A stretch of 64,000 nt of DNA, from positions 806,001 to 870,000 of the forward strand of contig NZ_JADKRZ010000001.1 in NCBI RefSeq assembly GCF_015350905.1, read 5' to 3'. Origin of the DNA: Curtobacterium sp. VKM Ac-2865. GTDB taxonomy: Bacteria > Actinomycetota > Actinomycetes > Actinomycetales > Microbacteriaceae. The notes under the pieces are model-generated. The model was not told where the DNA came from and ran no database searches. It saw only the letters and a list, made by a program, of their open reading frames with translations. The translations under genes were made by a program, and so were the position numbers. Of this stretch, positions 1 through 8,333 are shown in pieces; position 1 is the first letter of the stretch; each line of letters begins with the position of its first letter.

Positions 1-2459
1 CGGCCGTCACGGTGCACCGCGCCCAGCGCCCGGGCGTCGGCGTTGGCGGACACATCTCGACCTACGCGTCGAGCGCGGCCATGTACGAGGTCGGCTACAA
101 CCACTTCTTCCGTGCCCAGGACCACGCCTCCGGTGGCGACCAGGTCTTCTTCCAGGGCCACGCCTCCCCCGGCATGTACGCCCGCGCGTACCTCGAGGGC
201 CGGCTCGGCGAGGACCAGCTCGACGGCTTCCGGCAGGAGAAGTCCCACGCCGCCGGCGGGCTGTCGTCGTACCCGCACCCGCGCCTCATGCCGCACTTCT
301 GGCAGTTCCCGACCGTGTCGATGGGCATCGGCCCGATCAACGCGATCTACCAGGCGCAGCAGGCCAAGTACCTGACCAACCGCGGCATCAAGGACGCCTC
401 CGACCAGCAGGTCTGGGCGTTCCTCGGTGACGGCGAGATGGACGAGGTCGAGTCCCGCGGCCAGTTGCAGGTCGCGGCCAACGACGGCCTCGACAACCTC
501 AACTTCGTCATCAACTGCAACCTGCAGCGCCTCGACGGACCGGTCCGCGGCAACGGCAAGATCATCCAGGAGCTCGAGGCCTTCTTCCGCGGTGCCGGCT
601 GGAACGTCATCAAGGTCGTCTGGGGCCGCGAGTGGGACGACCTGCTCGCCCGCGACACCGAGGGCGCCCTGCTCAACCTGATGAACCAGACGCCGGACGG
701 CGACTACCAGACGTACAAGGCCGAGAACGGCGCCTACGTCCGCGAGAACTTCTTCGGGCGCGACCCGAAGGCGCTCGAGCTGGTCAAGGACTACACCGAC
801 GACCAGATCTGGAACCTCAAGCGCGGTGGCCACGACTACCGCAAGGTGTACGCGGCGTTCAAGGCGGCGGCGGAGCACAAGGGCCAGCCGACGGTCATCC
901 TGGCGAAGACGGTCAAGGGCTACGGCCTCGGCCCGAGCTTCGAGGGCCGCAACGCGACCCACCAGATGAAGAAGCTGACGCTCGACAACCTCAAGCAGTT
1001 CCGCGACGAGATGCGCATCCCGATCTCCGACGCGCAGCTCGAGGAGAACCCCTACACGCCGCCGTACTACCACCCGGGCAACGACGACGAGGCGATCCAG
1101 TACATGCACGAGCGCCGCGCTGCGCTCGGTGGGTACGTCCCGGAGCGCCGGACGAAGTACACGTCCATCACGCTGCCGGACGACGCCAAGTACCAGGTCG
1201 TCAAGAAGGGCTCCGGCAAGCAGGAGATCGCCACCACGATGGCCTTCGCCCGACTGCTCAAGGACCTGCTCCGCTCCCCGGACTTCGGCAACCGCGTGGT
1301 GCCGATCATCCCGGACGAAGCCCGCACCTTCGGCATGGACGCCTACTTCCCGACGGCGAAGATCTACAACCCGAACGGCCAGCACTACACGTCGGTCGAC
1401 CGCGAACTGCTCCTGGCGTACAAGGAGAGCCCGCAGGGCCAGATCATCCACGTCGGCATCAACGAGGCCGGCGCCCTCGCCGCCTTCACCGCCGTCGGCA
1501 CCTCGTACTCGACGCAGGGCGAACCGCTCATCCCGGTCTACGTCTTCTACTCGATGTTCGGGTTCCAGCGCACCGGCGACGCCATCTGGGCCGCCGGGGA
1601 CCAGATGACCCGCGGGTTCATGATCGGCGCCACCGCCGGTCGCACCACGCTGACCGGTGAGGGCCTGCAGCACGCCGACGGCCACTCGCCGCTCCTCGCC
1701 GCGTCGAACCCCGCGGTCGTGTCCTACGACCCCGCGTACGGCTACGAGATCGGGCACATCGTGCAGGCCGGTCTCGACCGGATGTACGGCACGAACGAGG
1801 ACGGCTCGCCGAAGCACGACGACCCCAACGTCATGTACTACCTGACGGTCTACAACGAGCCGATCCAGCAGCCGGCCGAGCCCGAGGGCGTCGACGTCGA
1901 GGGCATCACCAAGGGCATGTACCTGCTCAAGGGCAGCGAGCACGACGGGCCCAAGGCGCAGCTCCTGGCGTCCGGTGTCGCCGTGCCGTGGATCCTCGAG
2001 GCCCAGCAGCTCCTCGCCGACGACTGGGGCGTCTCGGCCGACGTCTGGAGCGTCACGAGCTGGGGTGAGCTGTACCGCGACGGTGTCGCGGCCGAGCAGC
2101 ACGCGTTCCTCAACCCGAACGAGCAGCCCCGCACGCCGTACGTCACCGAGCGCCTGCTCGGCACCGAGGGGCCCGTCGTCGCCGTCAGCGACTTCATGCA
2201 CCTCGTGCAGGAGCAGATCCGCCCGTTCGTGCCGACGGACTACGCCACGCTCGGCGCCGACGGGTTCGGGTTCTCCGACACCCGTCCGGCCGCACGCCGC
2301 TTCTTCCACATCGACGGCCCCTCGGTCGTCGTGCGGACGCTGCAGCAGCTCGCCCGCCAGGGCAAGGTCGACGCGGCACTCGTCCAGCAGGCCATCGACA
2401 AGTACCGCCTGCACGACGTGACCGCTGGCACCACGGGCAGCGCCGGCGGCGAGAGCTGA
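1..2459 (+). CDS. aceE: Pyruvate dehydrogenase E1 component (homodimeric), 5' end missing
   Basis: Thiamine-diphosphate E1 subunit that decarboxylates pyruvate and acetylates lipoyl E2 in the cytoplasmic pyruvate dehydrogenase complex. About 817 codons are visible in frame 3. The usual family length is near 900, so roughly 90 N-terminal residues lie outside the window. The GTG at 12 is an internal Val codon, because the conserved family sequence continues upstream of it in frame. Visible landmarks: the GVGGHIS substrate-loop region, the TPP motif starting GDGEMDE and ending NCNLQ, and the [18 protein letters not shown] segment typical of AceE. The regulator fasR starts 7 bases after the stop, so acetyl-CoA production and fatty-acid synthesis sit side by side. 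No frameshift is seen. Confidence 0.97.
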   Translation, partial: AVTVHRAQRPGVGVGGHISTYASSAAMYEVGYNHFFRAQDHASGGDQVFFQGHASPGMYARAYLEGRLGEDQLDGFRQEKSHAAGGLSSYPHPRLMPHFWQFPTVSMGIGPINAIYQAQQAKYLTNRGIKDASDQQVWAFLGDGEMDEVESRGQLQVAANDGLDNLNFVINCNLQRLDGPVRGNGKIIQELEAFFRGAGWNVIKVVWGREWDDLLARDTEGALLNLMNQTPDGDYQTYKAENGAYVRENFFGRDPKALELVKDYTDDQIWNLKRGGHDYRKVYAAFKAAAEHKGQPTVILAKTVKGYGLGPSFEGRNATHQMKKLTLDNLKQFRDEMRIPISDAQLEENPYTPPYYHPGNDDEAIQYMHERRAALGGYVPERRTKYTSITLPDDAKYQVVKKGSGKQEIATTMAFARLLKDLLRSPDFGNRVVPIIPDEARTFGMDAYFPTAKIYNPNGQHYTSVDRELLLAYKESPQGQIIHVGINEAGALAAFTAVGTSYSTQGEPLIPVYVFYSMFGFQRTGDAIWAAGDQMTRGFMIGATAGRTTLTGEGLQHADGHSPLLAASNPAVVSYDPAYGYEIGHIVQAGLDRMYGTNEDGSPKHDDPNVMYYLTVYNEPIQQPAEPEGVDVEGITKGMYLLKGSEHDGPKAQLLASGVAVPWILEAQQLLADDWGVSADVWSVTSWGELYRDGVAAEQHAFLNPNEQPRTPYVTERLLGTEGPVVAVSDFMHLVQEQIRPFVPTDYATLGADGFGFSDTRPAARRFFHIDGPSVVVRTLQQLARQGKVDAALVQQAIDKYRLHDVTAGTTGSAGGES

Positions 2460-2466
2460 TCACCCG

Positions 2467-3690
2467 GTGACGACTGTCCGCACCGATGCCGCGAGCCGGG
2501 AGAACGACCGCGAACGCGCGCTCTCCTGGCTCCGGCAGGTGTCGGGCGAGCTCTCCACCGCCACGATCAAGCGGCTCGAGGACACGCTCCCCTGGTACAG
2601 CGAGATGCCGCCGGGGCGCCGGTCCGCGGTCGGGATGGTGGCCCAGGCGGGCATCACCTCGTTCATCTCCTGGCTCGAGGGCTCTGCCTCCACGCCGTGG
2701 ATCGCGGCGGCGGACGTCTTCGGCTCCGCACCCCGGGAGCTCCTGCGCTCGGTGAGCCTGCAGCAGACCCTGCAGCTCATCCGTGTCGTCGTGACCGTGG
2801 TCGAGGAGCGCGCCAAGGACGACGAGATGCTCCAAGAGGCCATCTTGAAGTACTCGCGGGACATCGCCTTCGCGGCGGCCGACGTCTACGCCCGTGCGGC
2901 CGAGGCCCGCGGGCTGTGGGACGCCCGGCTCGAAGCCCTCGTGGTCGACTCGATCCTCTCCGGCGAGTACGACGACGAACTCCCGTCGCGCATCGCCGCC
3001 CTCGGGTGGCACGGCCACGGGGAGGTCGCGGTGCTCGTCGGCACTGCCCCCAAGCAGCTCGAGGTCGACCAGGTCCGTCGGACCGCTCGGCACATGGACG
3101 CCGACGTGCTCATCGGTGTGCAGGGCTCCCGGCTCGTGGTCGTCATCGGCCGGTCCACGCCGCGGGACGACGTCCCCGAGGGCGAGGAACCCGTGTCGTT
3201 CACCGCCATCGCGCAGTCGCTCGAACCGCTGTTCGGCGAGGGCCACCTGGTCCTCGGCAACGAGGTCTCCGGGGTCGTCGACGCCTCCACGTCCGCCAAG
3301 GCCGCCCTCGCCGGGTTCGCCGTGGCCCGTGCCTGGCGGGGTGCACCGCGCCCGGCCCTGGCTGACGACCTGCTCCCCGAACGCGCACTCGCCGGTGACC
3401 CGCTCGCCCGGTCGGCCCTCGTCCAACGCATCTACGTGCCGCTGAAGGACCAGTCCACCGAACTGCTGCAGACGCTGTGGTGCTACCTCGACACCGGGCG
3501 TTCACTCGAGGCCACCGCGCGGGAGCTCTTCGTGCACCCGAACACCGTGCGCTACCGCCTGCGCCGCGTGGCGGACATCATCGGCTGGGACGCCACCCAC
3601 GCCCGCGACGCCCTCATCGTGCAGTCGGCGCTCATCCTCGGGGCGATGTCGGAGTCGACCGCCGGTCGTCGCCGCGTCGGCCGACGGTAG
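2467..3690 (+). CDS. fasR: PucR-family transcriptional regulator of fatty-acid synthesis (FasR-like)
   Basis: A 407-residue DNA-binding regulator starting at GTG. The N-terminal 300 residues hold a PucR-type sensory or GGDEF-like region. Residues about 335-395 form a PucR C-terminal helix-turn-helix with the segment HPNTVRYRLRRVADI. The family identity is seen in the sequence. The role is inferred from position: in Streptomyces a regulator of this type called FasR lies directly upstream of fabD-fabH-acpP-fabF and activates that operon. Here it lies between aceE and fabD, 7 bases after aceE and 78 before the chosen fabD start. The effector is unknown. The C-terminus is Arg-rich (GRRRVGRR). Confidence 0.88.
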   Translation: MTTVRTDAASRENDRERALSWLRQVSGELSTATIKRLEDTLPWYSEMPPGRRSAVGMVAQAGITSFISWLEGSASTPWIAAADVFGSAPRELLRSVSLQQTLQLIRVVVTVVEERAKDDEMLQEAILKYSRDIAFAAADVYARAAEARGLWDARLEALVVDSILSGEYDDELPSRIAALGWHGHGEVAVLVGTAPKQLEVDQVRRTARHMDADVLIGVQGSRLVVVIGRSTPRDDVPEGEEPVSFTAIAQSLEPLFGEGHLVLGNEVSGVVDASTSAKAALAGFAVARAWRGAPRPALADDLLPERALAGDPLARSALVQRIYVPLKDQSTELLQTLWCYLDTGRSLEATARELFVHPNTVRYRLRRVADIIGWDATHARDALIVQSALILGAMSESTAGRRRVGRR

Positions 3691-3709
3691 AGGTCCCACA
3701 ATGTCTCGA

Positions 3710-3725
3710 CCCGATTCGTGTCGGG
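3710..3725. promoter_or_regulatory. Inverted repeat upstream of fabD, candidate regulator site
   Basis: CCCGA and TCGGG arms separated by six bases lie in the 78-base gap between fasR and fabD. A -10-like CACAAT hexamer is at 3697-3702. The palindrome is seen. Its use as a FasR operator is only inference from position. Confidence 0.3.
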
Positions 3726-3768
3726 AGTCCACACGGGCGCGGCTCTGTCCGAGGGCAAGGATTGTCCG

Positions 3769-4698
3769 GTGATCGTCGTCGTCGCGCCCGGACAGGGCTC
3801 CCAGACCCCCGGATTCCTCGCGCCCTGGCTCGAGGACGCCGCCGTCCGTGACCGCATCGGGGAGTGGTCCGAGGCCATCGGCGTCGACCTCGCGAAGCAC
3901 GGCACCGAGTCGGACGCCGAGACCATCAAGGACACCGCGCTCGCGCAGCCACTGATCGTCGCCGCCGGGCTCGTCACCGCAGACGCCCTGCTGGCCGACG
4001 GACGCCGTGCGCGCGTCGGCGGCATGGCCGGTCACTCGGTCGGCGAGTTCACCGCCGCCGCGGTCGCCGGCATCCTGCAGCCCACCGACGCCGTCGCCCT
4101 CGTCGCCGAGCGCGGCCGGGCCATGGCGGACGCCGCGGCCCTCGAACCCACCTCGATGGCGGCCGTCCTCGGCGGCGACCCGGACGAGGTCGCCCAGGCC
4201 CTCGAGCTGCACGGCCTCGTGCCGGCGAACCACAACGGCGGCGGCCAGACCGTCGTGGCCGGGGCGGCAGACGCCGTCGCCGCGCTCGTCGCCGCTCCCC
4301 CCGCCAAGGCCCGCGTGATCCCGCTCGCCGTCGCCGGTGCGTTCCACACCCGGTACATGGCGGCCGCGGTGGAACGCGTGGCCCCCGTCGCCGCCGCTGC
4401 TGCGGTCGCCGACCCCACCCTGCCGATCTGGACCAACGCCGACGGCTCCCGCGTCGACGATGGCCGTCGGTTCGTCGACCTCATGGTCCAGCAGATCGCC
4501 AGTCCTGTGCACTGGGACGCCGTCATGACGTCCTTCCAGCAGGCCGGCGTCACCGGGATCATCGAACTCGCACCCGCCGGTGCCCTCGTGGGGCTCGCCA
4601 AGCGCGGCCTCCGGGGCACCCCGACCGTCGCGGTCAATTCCCCCGAGGACCTCCCCGCGGCGATCGAGCTCCTCACGACCGAAGAGGTACCCGCATGA
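3769..4698 (+). CDS. fabD: Malonyl-CoA:ACP transacylase
   Basis: Transfers malonyl from CoA to holo-ACP, giving the elongation substrate of type II fatty-acid synthesis. The protein has 309 residues. It shows the N-terminal APGQGSQ motif, the nucleophile Ser90 in GHSVG and the catalytic His193 in GAFHTRYM. The GTG at 3769 was preferred over an in-frame GTG at 3718 because the family N-terminus (MIVVVAPGQGSQ) begins exactly there, with AAGG eight bases upstream. The stop overlaps the fabH start as ATGA, so the two genes are probably translationally coupled. It is the first enzyme gene of the fab operon. Confidence 0.95.
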   Translation: MIVVVAPGQGSQTPGFLAPWLEDAAVRDRIGEWSEAIGVDLAKHGTESDAETIKDTALAQPLIVAAGLVTADALLADGRRARVGGMAGHSVGEFTAAAVAGILQPTDAVALVAERGRAMADAAALEPTSMAAVLGGDPDEVAQALELHGLVPANHNGGGQTVVAGAADAVAALVAAPPAKARVIPLAVAGAFHTRYMAAAVERVAPVAAAAAVADPTLPIWTNADGSRVDDGRRFVDLMVQQIASPVHWDAVMTSFQQAGVTGIIELAPAGALVGLAKRGLRGTPTVAVNSPEDLPAAIELLTTEEVPA

Positions 4699-5789
4699 CC
4701 CTCACCCCCGACTCCTCCGACCTCCCCGACGCCGCCGGGCACCCCGACGCCGCCGGGCACCCTGACGCCGCCGCGCGTCCCGACGCCGCCGCGCGCCCCG
4801 TGCTCGCGCAGCGCCGTGGTCACGAGTTCAGCCGCATCATGGCGTTCGGCGCCGCCCGCGGCGAGCTCACCGTGCCGAACGAGGACCTGATCGGCCCGAT
4901 CGACTCGTCCGACGAGTGGATCCGCCAGCGCACCGGCATCGTCACGCGGATGCGCGCCGGAGCCGACGTCGAGGCCGTCGACCTCGCCGAGGCCGCCGCG
5001 CTGGAGGCCATCGCCAAGGCCGGTCTCACCCCGGACCAGATCGGCGTCGTGCTCGTCAGCACCGTCACCAACACCGTCGCCACCCCGTCGATGGCCGCGC
5101 TGCTCGCCGAGCGCATCGGTGCCACGCCGGCCGCCGCGTACGACATCAGCGCCGCGTGCGCCGGGTACGCCTACGGCATCGCGCAGGCCGACTCGTTCGT
5201 GAAGTCCGGGATCGCCGACCACGTGCTGGTCGTCGGCGCGGAGAAGCTCAGCGACATCGTCGACCCCACCGACCGCTCGATCTCGTTCCTGCTCGGGGAC
5301 GGGGCCGGCGCAGCGGTCGTCGGTCCGAGCGACTTCCCCGGCATCGCCCCCACCATCTGGGGTTCCGACGGCTCGAAGTGGGACGCGATCGGCATGACCG
5401 CCACCTTCAACGAGTGGCAGGCCGGGGCCGCGCGGCCGACGATACGGCAGGCCGGTCAGACCGTCTTCCGCTGGGCCGTCTGGGAGATGGTCAAGGTCGC
5501 TCGTGAAGCGCTCGAGACCGCCGGCGTCCGTCCGGACCAGCTCGCCGCCTTCGTCCCGCACCAGGCCAACATCCGCATCATCGACGAGTTCGCCAAGCAG
5601 CTCGGGATCCCCGACTCGGTGATGATCGGTCGCGACATCACGACCACCGGCAACACCTCAGCGGCGAGCATCCCGCTCGCCACCCACCGCCTGCTCGAGG
5701 AGCACCCGGACCTGTCGGGCGGCCTCGCCCTGCAGATCGGGTTCGGCGCCGGCCTCGTCTTCGGGGCGCAGGTCGTCGTCCTCCCGTAG
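4695..5789 (+). CDS. fabH: Beta-ketoacyl-ACP synthase III with repetitive N-terminal extension
   Basis: Condenses an acyl-CoA primer with malonyl-ACP to start fatty-acid synthesis. In actinobacteria it often takes branched primers, so it helps set the iso/anteiso profile. The KAS III catalytic triad is complete: Cys155 in SAACAGY, His289 in PHQANIR and Asn320 in TGNTSAAS. The start ATG overlaps the fabD stop by four bases. The protein has 364 residues, longer than the usual 310-340, because residues 12-35 are four six-residue repeats of the type DAAGHP or DAAARP before the core starts near residue 45. No in-frame ATG follows until codon 49 (MAFGAARG), so the extension could be removed only by a later start. 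Confidence 0.95.
   Translation: MTLTPDSSDLPDAAGHPDAAGHPDAAARPDAAARPVLAQRRGHEFSRIMAFGAARGELTVPNEDLIGPIDSSDEWIRQRTGIVTRMRAGADVEAVDLAEAAALEAIAKAGLTPDQIGVVLVSTVTNTVATPSMAALLAERIGATPAAAYDISAACAGYAYGIAQADSFVKSGIADHVLVVGAEKLSDIVDPTDRSISFLLGDGAGAAVVGPSDFPGIAPTIWGSDGSKWDAIGMTATFNEWQAGAARPTIRQAGQTVFRWAVWEMVKVAREALETAGVRPDQLAAFVPHQANIRIIDEFAKQLGIPDSVMIGRDITTTGNTSAASIPLATHRLLEEHPDLSGGLALQIGFGAGLVFGAQVVVLP
4728..4799 (+). repeat. Four tandem 18-bp repeats inside fabH
   Basis: Units at 4728-4745, 4746-4763, 4764-4781 and 4782-4799, consensus GACGCCGCC followed by nine variable bases. The period is a multiple of three, so changes in copy number would keep the fabH frame. Confidence 0.9.
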
Positions 5790-5822
5790 GACATCCGCTT
5801 TCCCACAGTCCCGCACGGCTGC

Positions 5823-5845
5823 GGGCACGGGACCACCCCGTGCCC
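5823..5845 (+). terminator. Hairpin between fabH and acpP
   Basis: Eight-bp GGGCACGG/CCGTGCCC stem with a seven-base loop. It is followed directly by TAGGCT (5846-5851), a possible -10 box for an acpP promoter. It may attenuate fabH transcripts while acpP is transcribed separately. No poly-T tract follows. Confidence 0.4.
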
Positions 5846-5892
5846 TAGGCTGATCAACGGTCAAACGACACCCCCCTCAAGGAGACACCATC

Positions 5893-6141
5893 ATGGCCCT
5901 GTCCAACGAAGAAGTCCTCGCCGGCCTGGCCGAGCTGATCAACGACGAGACCGGCATCGCCACCGACACGGTGCAGTCGGACAAGTCCTTCACCGACGAC
6001 CTCGACATCGACTCCATCTCGATGATGACGATCGTCGTGAACGCCGAAGAGAAGTTCGACGTCAAGATCCCCGACGAAGAGGTCAAGAACCTCAAGACCG
6101 TCGGTGACGCCGTCGACTTCATCGTCAAGGCCCAGGCCTGA
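5893..6141 (+). CDS. acpP: Acyl carrier protein
   Basis: 82-residue acidic four-helix carrier of growing acyl chains. The phosphopantetheine attachment site is Ser41 in DIDSIS, so the usual DSL is DSI here. The acidic helix II that docks the Fab enzymes (VVNAEEKFDVKIPDEEV) is intact. A very strong ribosome binding site, AAGGAG, lies eleven bases before the ATG. That and the flanking hairpins suggest higher expression than the other fab genes. It lies between fabH and fabF, as in other actinobacteria. Confidence 0.97.
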   Translation: MALSNEEVLAGLAELINDETGIATDTVQSDKSFTDDLDIDSISMMTIVVNAEEKFDVKIPDEEVKNLKTVGDAVDFIVKAQA

Positions 6142-6154
6142 CACGAACTTCCCT

Positions 6155-6201
6155 GAACGCCGTGGTCCGGCTCGACCTCCCGGTCCCCGGCCACGGCGTT
6201 C
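6155..6201 (+). terminator. Attenuator-like hairpin between acpP and fabF
   Basis: Perfect 11-bp arms (GAACGCCGTGG, 6155-6165, and CCACGGCGTTC, 6191-6201), extended inward by CCGG/CCGG after a one-base bulge. It lies 13 bases after the acpP stop. Such a stem could lower read-through into fabF or protect acpP mRNA. There is no T-run, so termination is not certain. Confidence 0.5.
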
Positions 6202-6234
6202 TCCACGTCCACCACTGAAGAGACAAGTCGTTCC

Positions 6235-7479
6235 ATGACCAACAAGACCGTCGTCGTCACCGGGATCGGTGCGATCACCCCTCTCGCTGCGACTGCCACG
6301 GAGACCTGGGACGCCCTGCTCGCGGGCAAGTCCGGCATCACCAGGATCGAAGACCCGCGCTTCGCCGCGCTCGAGCTCCCCGTCGAGTTCGCCGGCCAGG
6401 CGCGCCACTGGATCACCGACCAGCTCACGCGCCCCGAGACCAAGCGCTTCGACCCGTCGTCGCAGCTCTCGCTCATCGCCGCCCGTGAAGCCTGGGCCGA
6501 CGCCGGCATCGAAGCCGAGTCCGTCGTCCCCGAACGCCTCATCGTCGACTGGGCCACCGGCATCGGCGGCGTCAACACGCTGCTCGACGCCTGGGACACC
6601 CTCCGCGAGAAGGGCCCGCGCCGCGTCCTCCCGATGACGGTGCCGATGCTCATGGCCAACGGCCCCGCCGCCGCCATCGAGATGGAGTTCGGCGCCCGCG
6701 GTGGCGCCCGCACCTACCTGTCGGCGTGCGCGTCGTCCACCGAGTCCCTCGCTGAGGCCTACCGCCACGTCGCGACCGGTGAGGCCGACATCGTCATCGC
6801 CGGTGGCGCCGAGGCCGCGCTGCACCCGATGCCGCTCGCGTCGTTCGCCGCAATGCAGGCGCTGTCCCGGCGCAACGACTCCCCCGAGACCGCGTCGCGT
6901 CCGTACGACGTCACGCGCGACGGCTTCGTGCTCGCGGACGGCGCTGCGGCGCTCATCCTCGAGACCAAGGAGCACGCCGAGGCCCGCGGCGCGAAGATCT
7001 ACGCCGAGGTCGCCGGTGCCGGCATCACCTCCGACGCCTTCCACATCACCGCTCCGGACCCCGAGGGCAGCGCTGCCGCCCGTGCCGTCCTGATGGCGCT
7101 CGACCACGCCGGCGCTGCACGCGAGGACGTCGTCCACGTCAACGCCCACGCCACGTCCACGCCCGTCGGGGACATCGCCGAGTACCACGCCATGCGCCGG
7201 GTCTTCGGCGACCACCTGGACTCGGTCGTCGTCTCGGCGACCAAGGCGTCCACGGGACACCTCTTGGGTGGCGCCGGGGCGATCGAGGCCGTCTTCACCG
7301 CCCTCGCGCTCCACAACCGCGTCGCACCGCCGACGATCAACCTCACCGAGCAGGACCCGGAGATCGTCATGGACGTCGCGACGTCGCCGCGCGAGCTCCC
7401 CGCCGGCGACCTGCTCGCGGTGAGCAACTCGTTCGGCTTCGGCGGGCACAACGCGGTCGTCGCGTTCCGCTCCGTCTGA
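6235..7479 (+). CDS. fabF: Beta-ketoacyl-ACP synthase II
   Basis: Elongating condensing enzyme of type II fatty-acid synthesis, which joins acyl-enzyme and malonyl-ACP. The 414-residue length is typical. The thiolase-fold active site is Cys165 in SACASST, with His305 in NAHATSTPVGD and His342 in STGHLLGGAGA; Lys337 lies five residues before His342. The C-terminal NSFGFGGHNA motif is present. It is the last gene of the fasR-fabD-fabH-acpP-fabF group and is followed 11 bases later by a strong hairpin. The operon has no fabG, fabZ or fabI, which must lie elsewhere. Confidence 0.96.
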   Translation: MTNKTVVVTGIGAITPLAATATETWDALLAGKSGITRIEDPRFAALELPVEFAGQARHWITDQLTRPETKRFDPSSQLSLIAAREAWADAGIEAESVVPERLIVDWATGIGGVNTLLDAWDTLREKGPRRVLPMTVPMLMANGPAAAIEMEFGARGGARTYLSACASSTESLAEAYRHVATGEADIVIAGGAEAALHPMPLASFAAMQALSRRNDSPETASRPYDVTRDGFVLADGAAALILETKEHAEARGAKIYAEVAGAGITSDAFHITAPDPEGSAAARAVLMALDHAGAAREDVVHVNAHATSTPVGDIAEYHAMRRVFGDHLDSVVVSATKASTGHLLGGAGAIEAVFTALALHNRVAPPTINLTEQDPEIVMDVATSPRELPAGDLLAVSNSFGFGGHNAVVAFRSV

Positions 7480-7489
7480 CCCACGACAC

Positions 7490-7523
7490 GAACGGCCGCA
7501 GCCCCCACGGGCTGCGGCCGTTC
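7490..7523. terminator. Bidirectional terminator after fabF
   Basis: Perfect 15-bp stem (arms 7490-7504 and 7509-7523) with a CCAC loop. It lies between the convergent fabF and DUF3145 genes, so it can serve both strands. A short TTC..T tail follows instead of a clean T-run. Confidence 0.8.
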
Positions 7524-7527
7524 TGCT

Positions 7528-7584
7528 GTCCGCGCGAGACACCCCTGTCTGCGCGGGACACCCCCGTCCGCGCGGAACGCCCCC
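7528..7584. repeat. Three tandem 19-bp repeats
   Basis: Units 7528-7546, 7547-7565 and 7566-7584, each of the form GTCYGCGCGRRACRCCCCY. They lie between the two hairpins of the fabF/DUF3145 gap. No coding function is apparent. Arrays with a related core occur at 34073 and 54808. Confidence 0.85.
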
Positions 7585-7591
7585 GGACACA

Positions 7592-7621
7592 CGAGACGCC
7601 GCCGTGTTCGGCGGCGTCTCG
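7592..7621. terminator. Second strong hairpin between fabF and DUF3145
   Basis: Perfect 13-bp stem CGAGACGCCGCCG/CGGCGGCGTCTCG with a TGTT loop, 55 bases beyond the DUF3145 stop. It probably ends the minus-strand transcript. The rest of this 197-base gap (7622-7676) shows nothing else recognisable except a G8 run near 7667. Confidence 0.65.
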
Positions 7622-7676
7622 CGGGATCGGGGGCGTCTCAGACAGACCAAGGCGTGTCGGCGTGACGGGGGGGGTG

Positions 7677-8177
7677 TCAGCCCACGCGGTGGAGCCAGAC
7701 GACCGGGTTGCCCTCGGCAGCGTGGCGGAACGGTTCGAGCTCGTCGTCCCAGGCCTGCCCGAGCGCGAGTCGCAGTTCGCGGTGGAGCTCGAGGGCGTTG
7801 CTGCCGGCGACCTCCATGGCGTAGCGGACGCGATCCTCGGGGATGACCATGTTGCCGGTGACGTCGGTCTGCGCGTAGAAGACGCCGAGGTCAGGCGTGT
7901 GCATCCACCGGCCGCCGTCAGAGGCCGCGGTGGGCTCCTCGGTGACCTCGTACCGGAGGTGCTCCCACCCGCGCAACGCTGAGGCGATCGCAGCACCCGT
8001 CCCGACGGCACCCGTCCAGGTGTACTCGGTGCGACGCGAGCCGTCCTGCGCCGGCTGGTCCAACCAGGAGAAGTTCACGGCGCGACTCATCGCGCGACCT
8101 GCTGCCCATTCGACATGGGGGCAGAGCGCGCGTGGGGAGGAGTGCACGTAGAGCACTCCCGACGCAGTCCCGGTCAT
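7677..8177 (-). CDS. DUF3145 family protein
   Basis: 166-residue cytoplasmic protein of the actinobacterial DUF3145 family, recognised from the segments GVLYVHSSPRALCPHVEWA, GTGAAIASALRGWEHLRYEVTEEP and TPDLGVFYAQTDVTGNMVIPEDR. No biochemical function is known for the family. The ATG at 8177 was chosen over an in-frame upstream ATG at 8291 because the family begins at MTGT.. and GGAGGAACC stands immediately before it. It is monocistronic, convergent with fabF, with a 156-base gap to DUF1684 upstream. Confidence 0.9.
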   Translation of the reverse strand: MTGTASGVLYVHSSPRALCPHVEWAAGRAMSRAVNFSWLDQPAQDGSRRTEYTWTGAVGTGAAIASALRGWEHLRYEVTEEPTAASDGGRWMHTPDLGVFYAQTDVTGNMVIPEDRVRYAMEVAGSNALELHRELRLALGQAWDDELEPFRHAAEGNPVVWLHRVG

Positions 8178-8333
8178 GGTTCCTCCGATCATCAGGTGCG
8201 ACTTCCCCATCGACCTGTGCTGGAGGAACCGGATGCTGAGCACTGCGGAACCATCGATATGCGATTGTGATGTCCTCGCGGACACGCCCATTATGCAGCC
8301 CCGTGCCTGAGTACGGCAAGGACGTGGGGCGGA

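Noticed and set aside
2194..3426. Long antisense open frame over fasR
   Set aside because: Composition (Gly/Arg/Asp-rich, no family similarity) is that of a shadow frame in high-GC DNA; the plus-strand gene has clear domains.
3864..4694. In-frame upstream extension of fabH to 3864
   Set aside because: It runs through fabD in another frame, is Arg/Pro-rich, and the ATGA overlap at 4695 gives a normal coupled start.
2467..7479. Secondary-metabolite (polyketide) cluster
   Set aside because: The KAS, ACP and transacylase genes form the primary fatty-acid operon in its usual order; no tailoring or large synthase genes are nearby.
7528..7584. CRISPR array
   Set aside because: Units are directly adjacent with no spacers, only three copies, and no cas genes are present; the same holds for 34073 and 54808.
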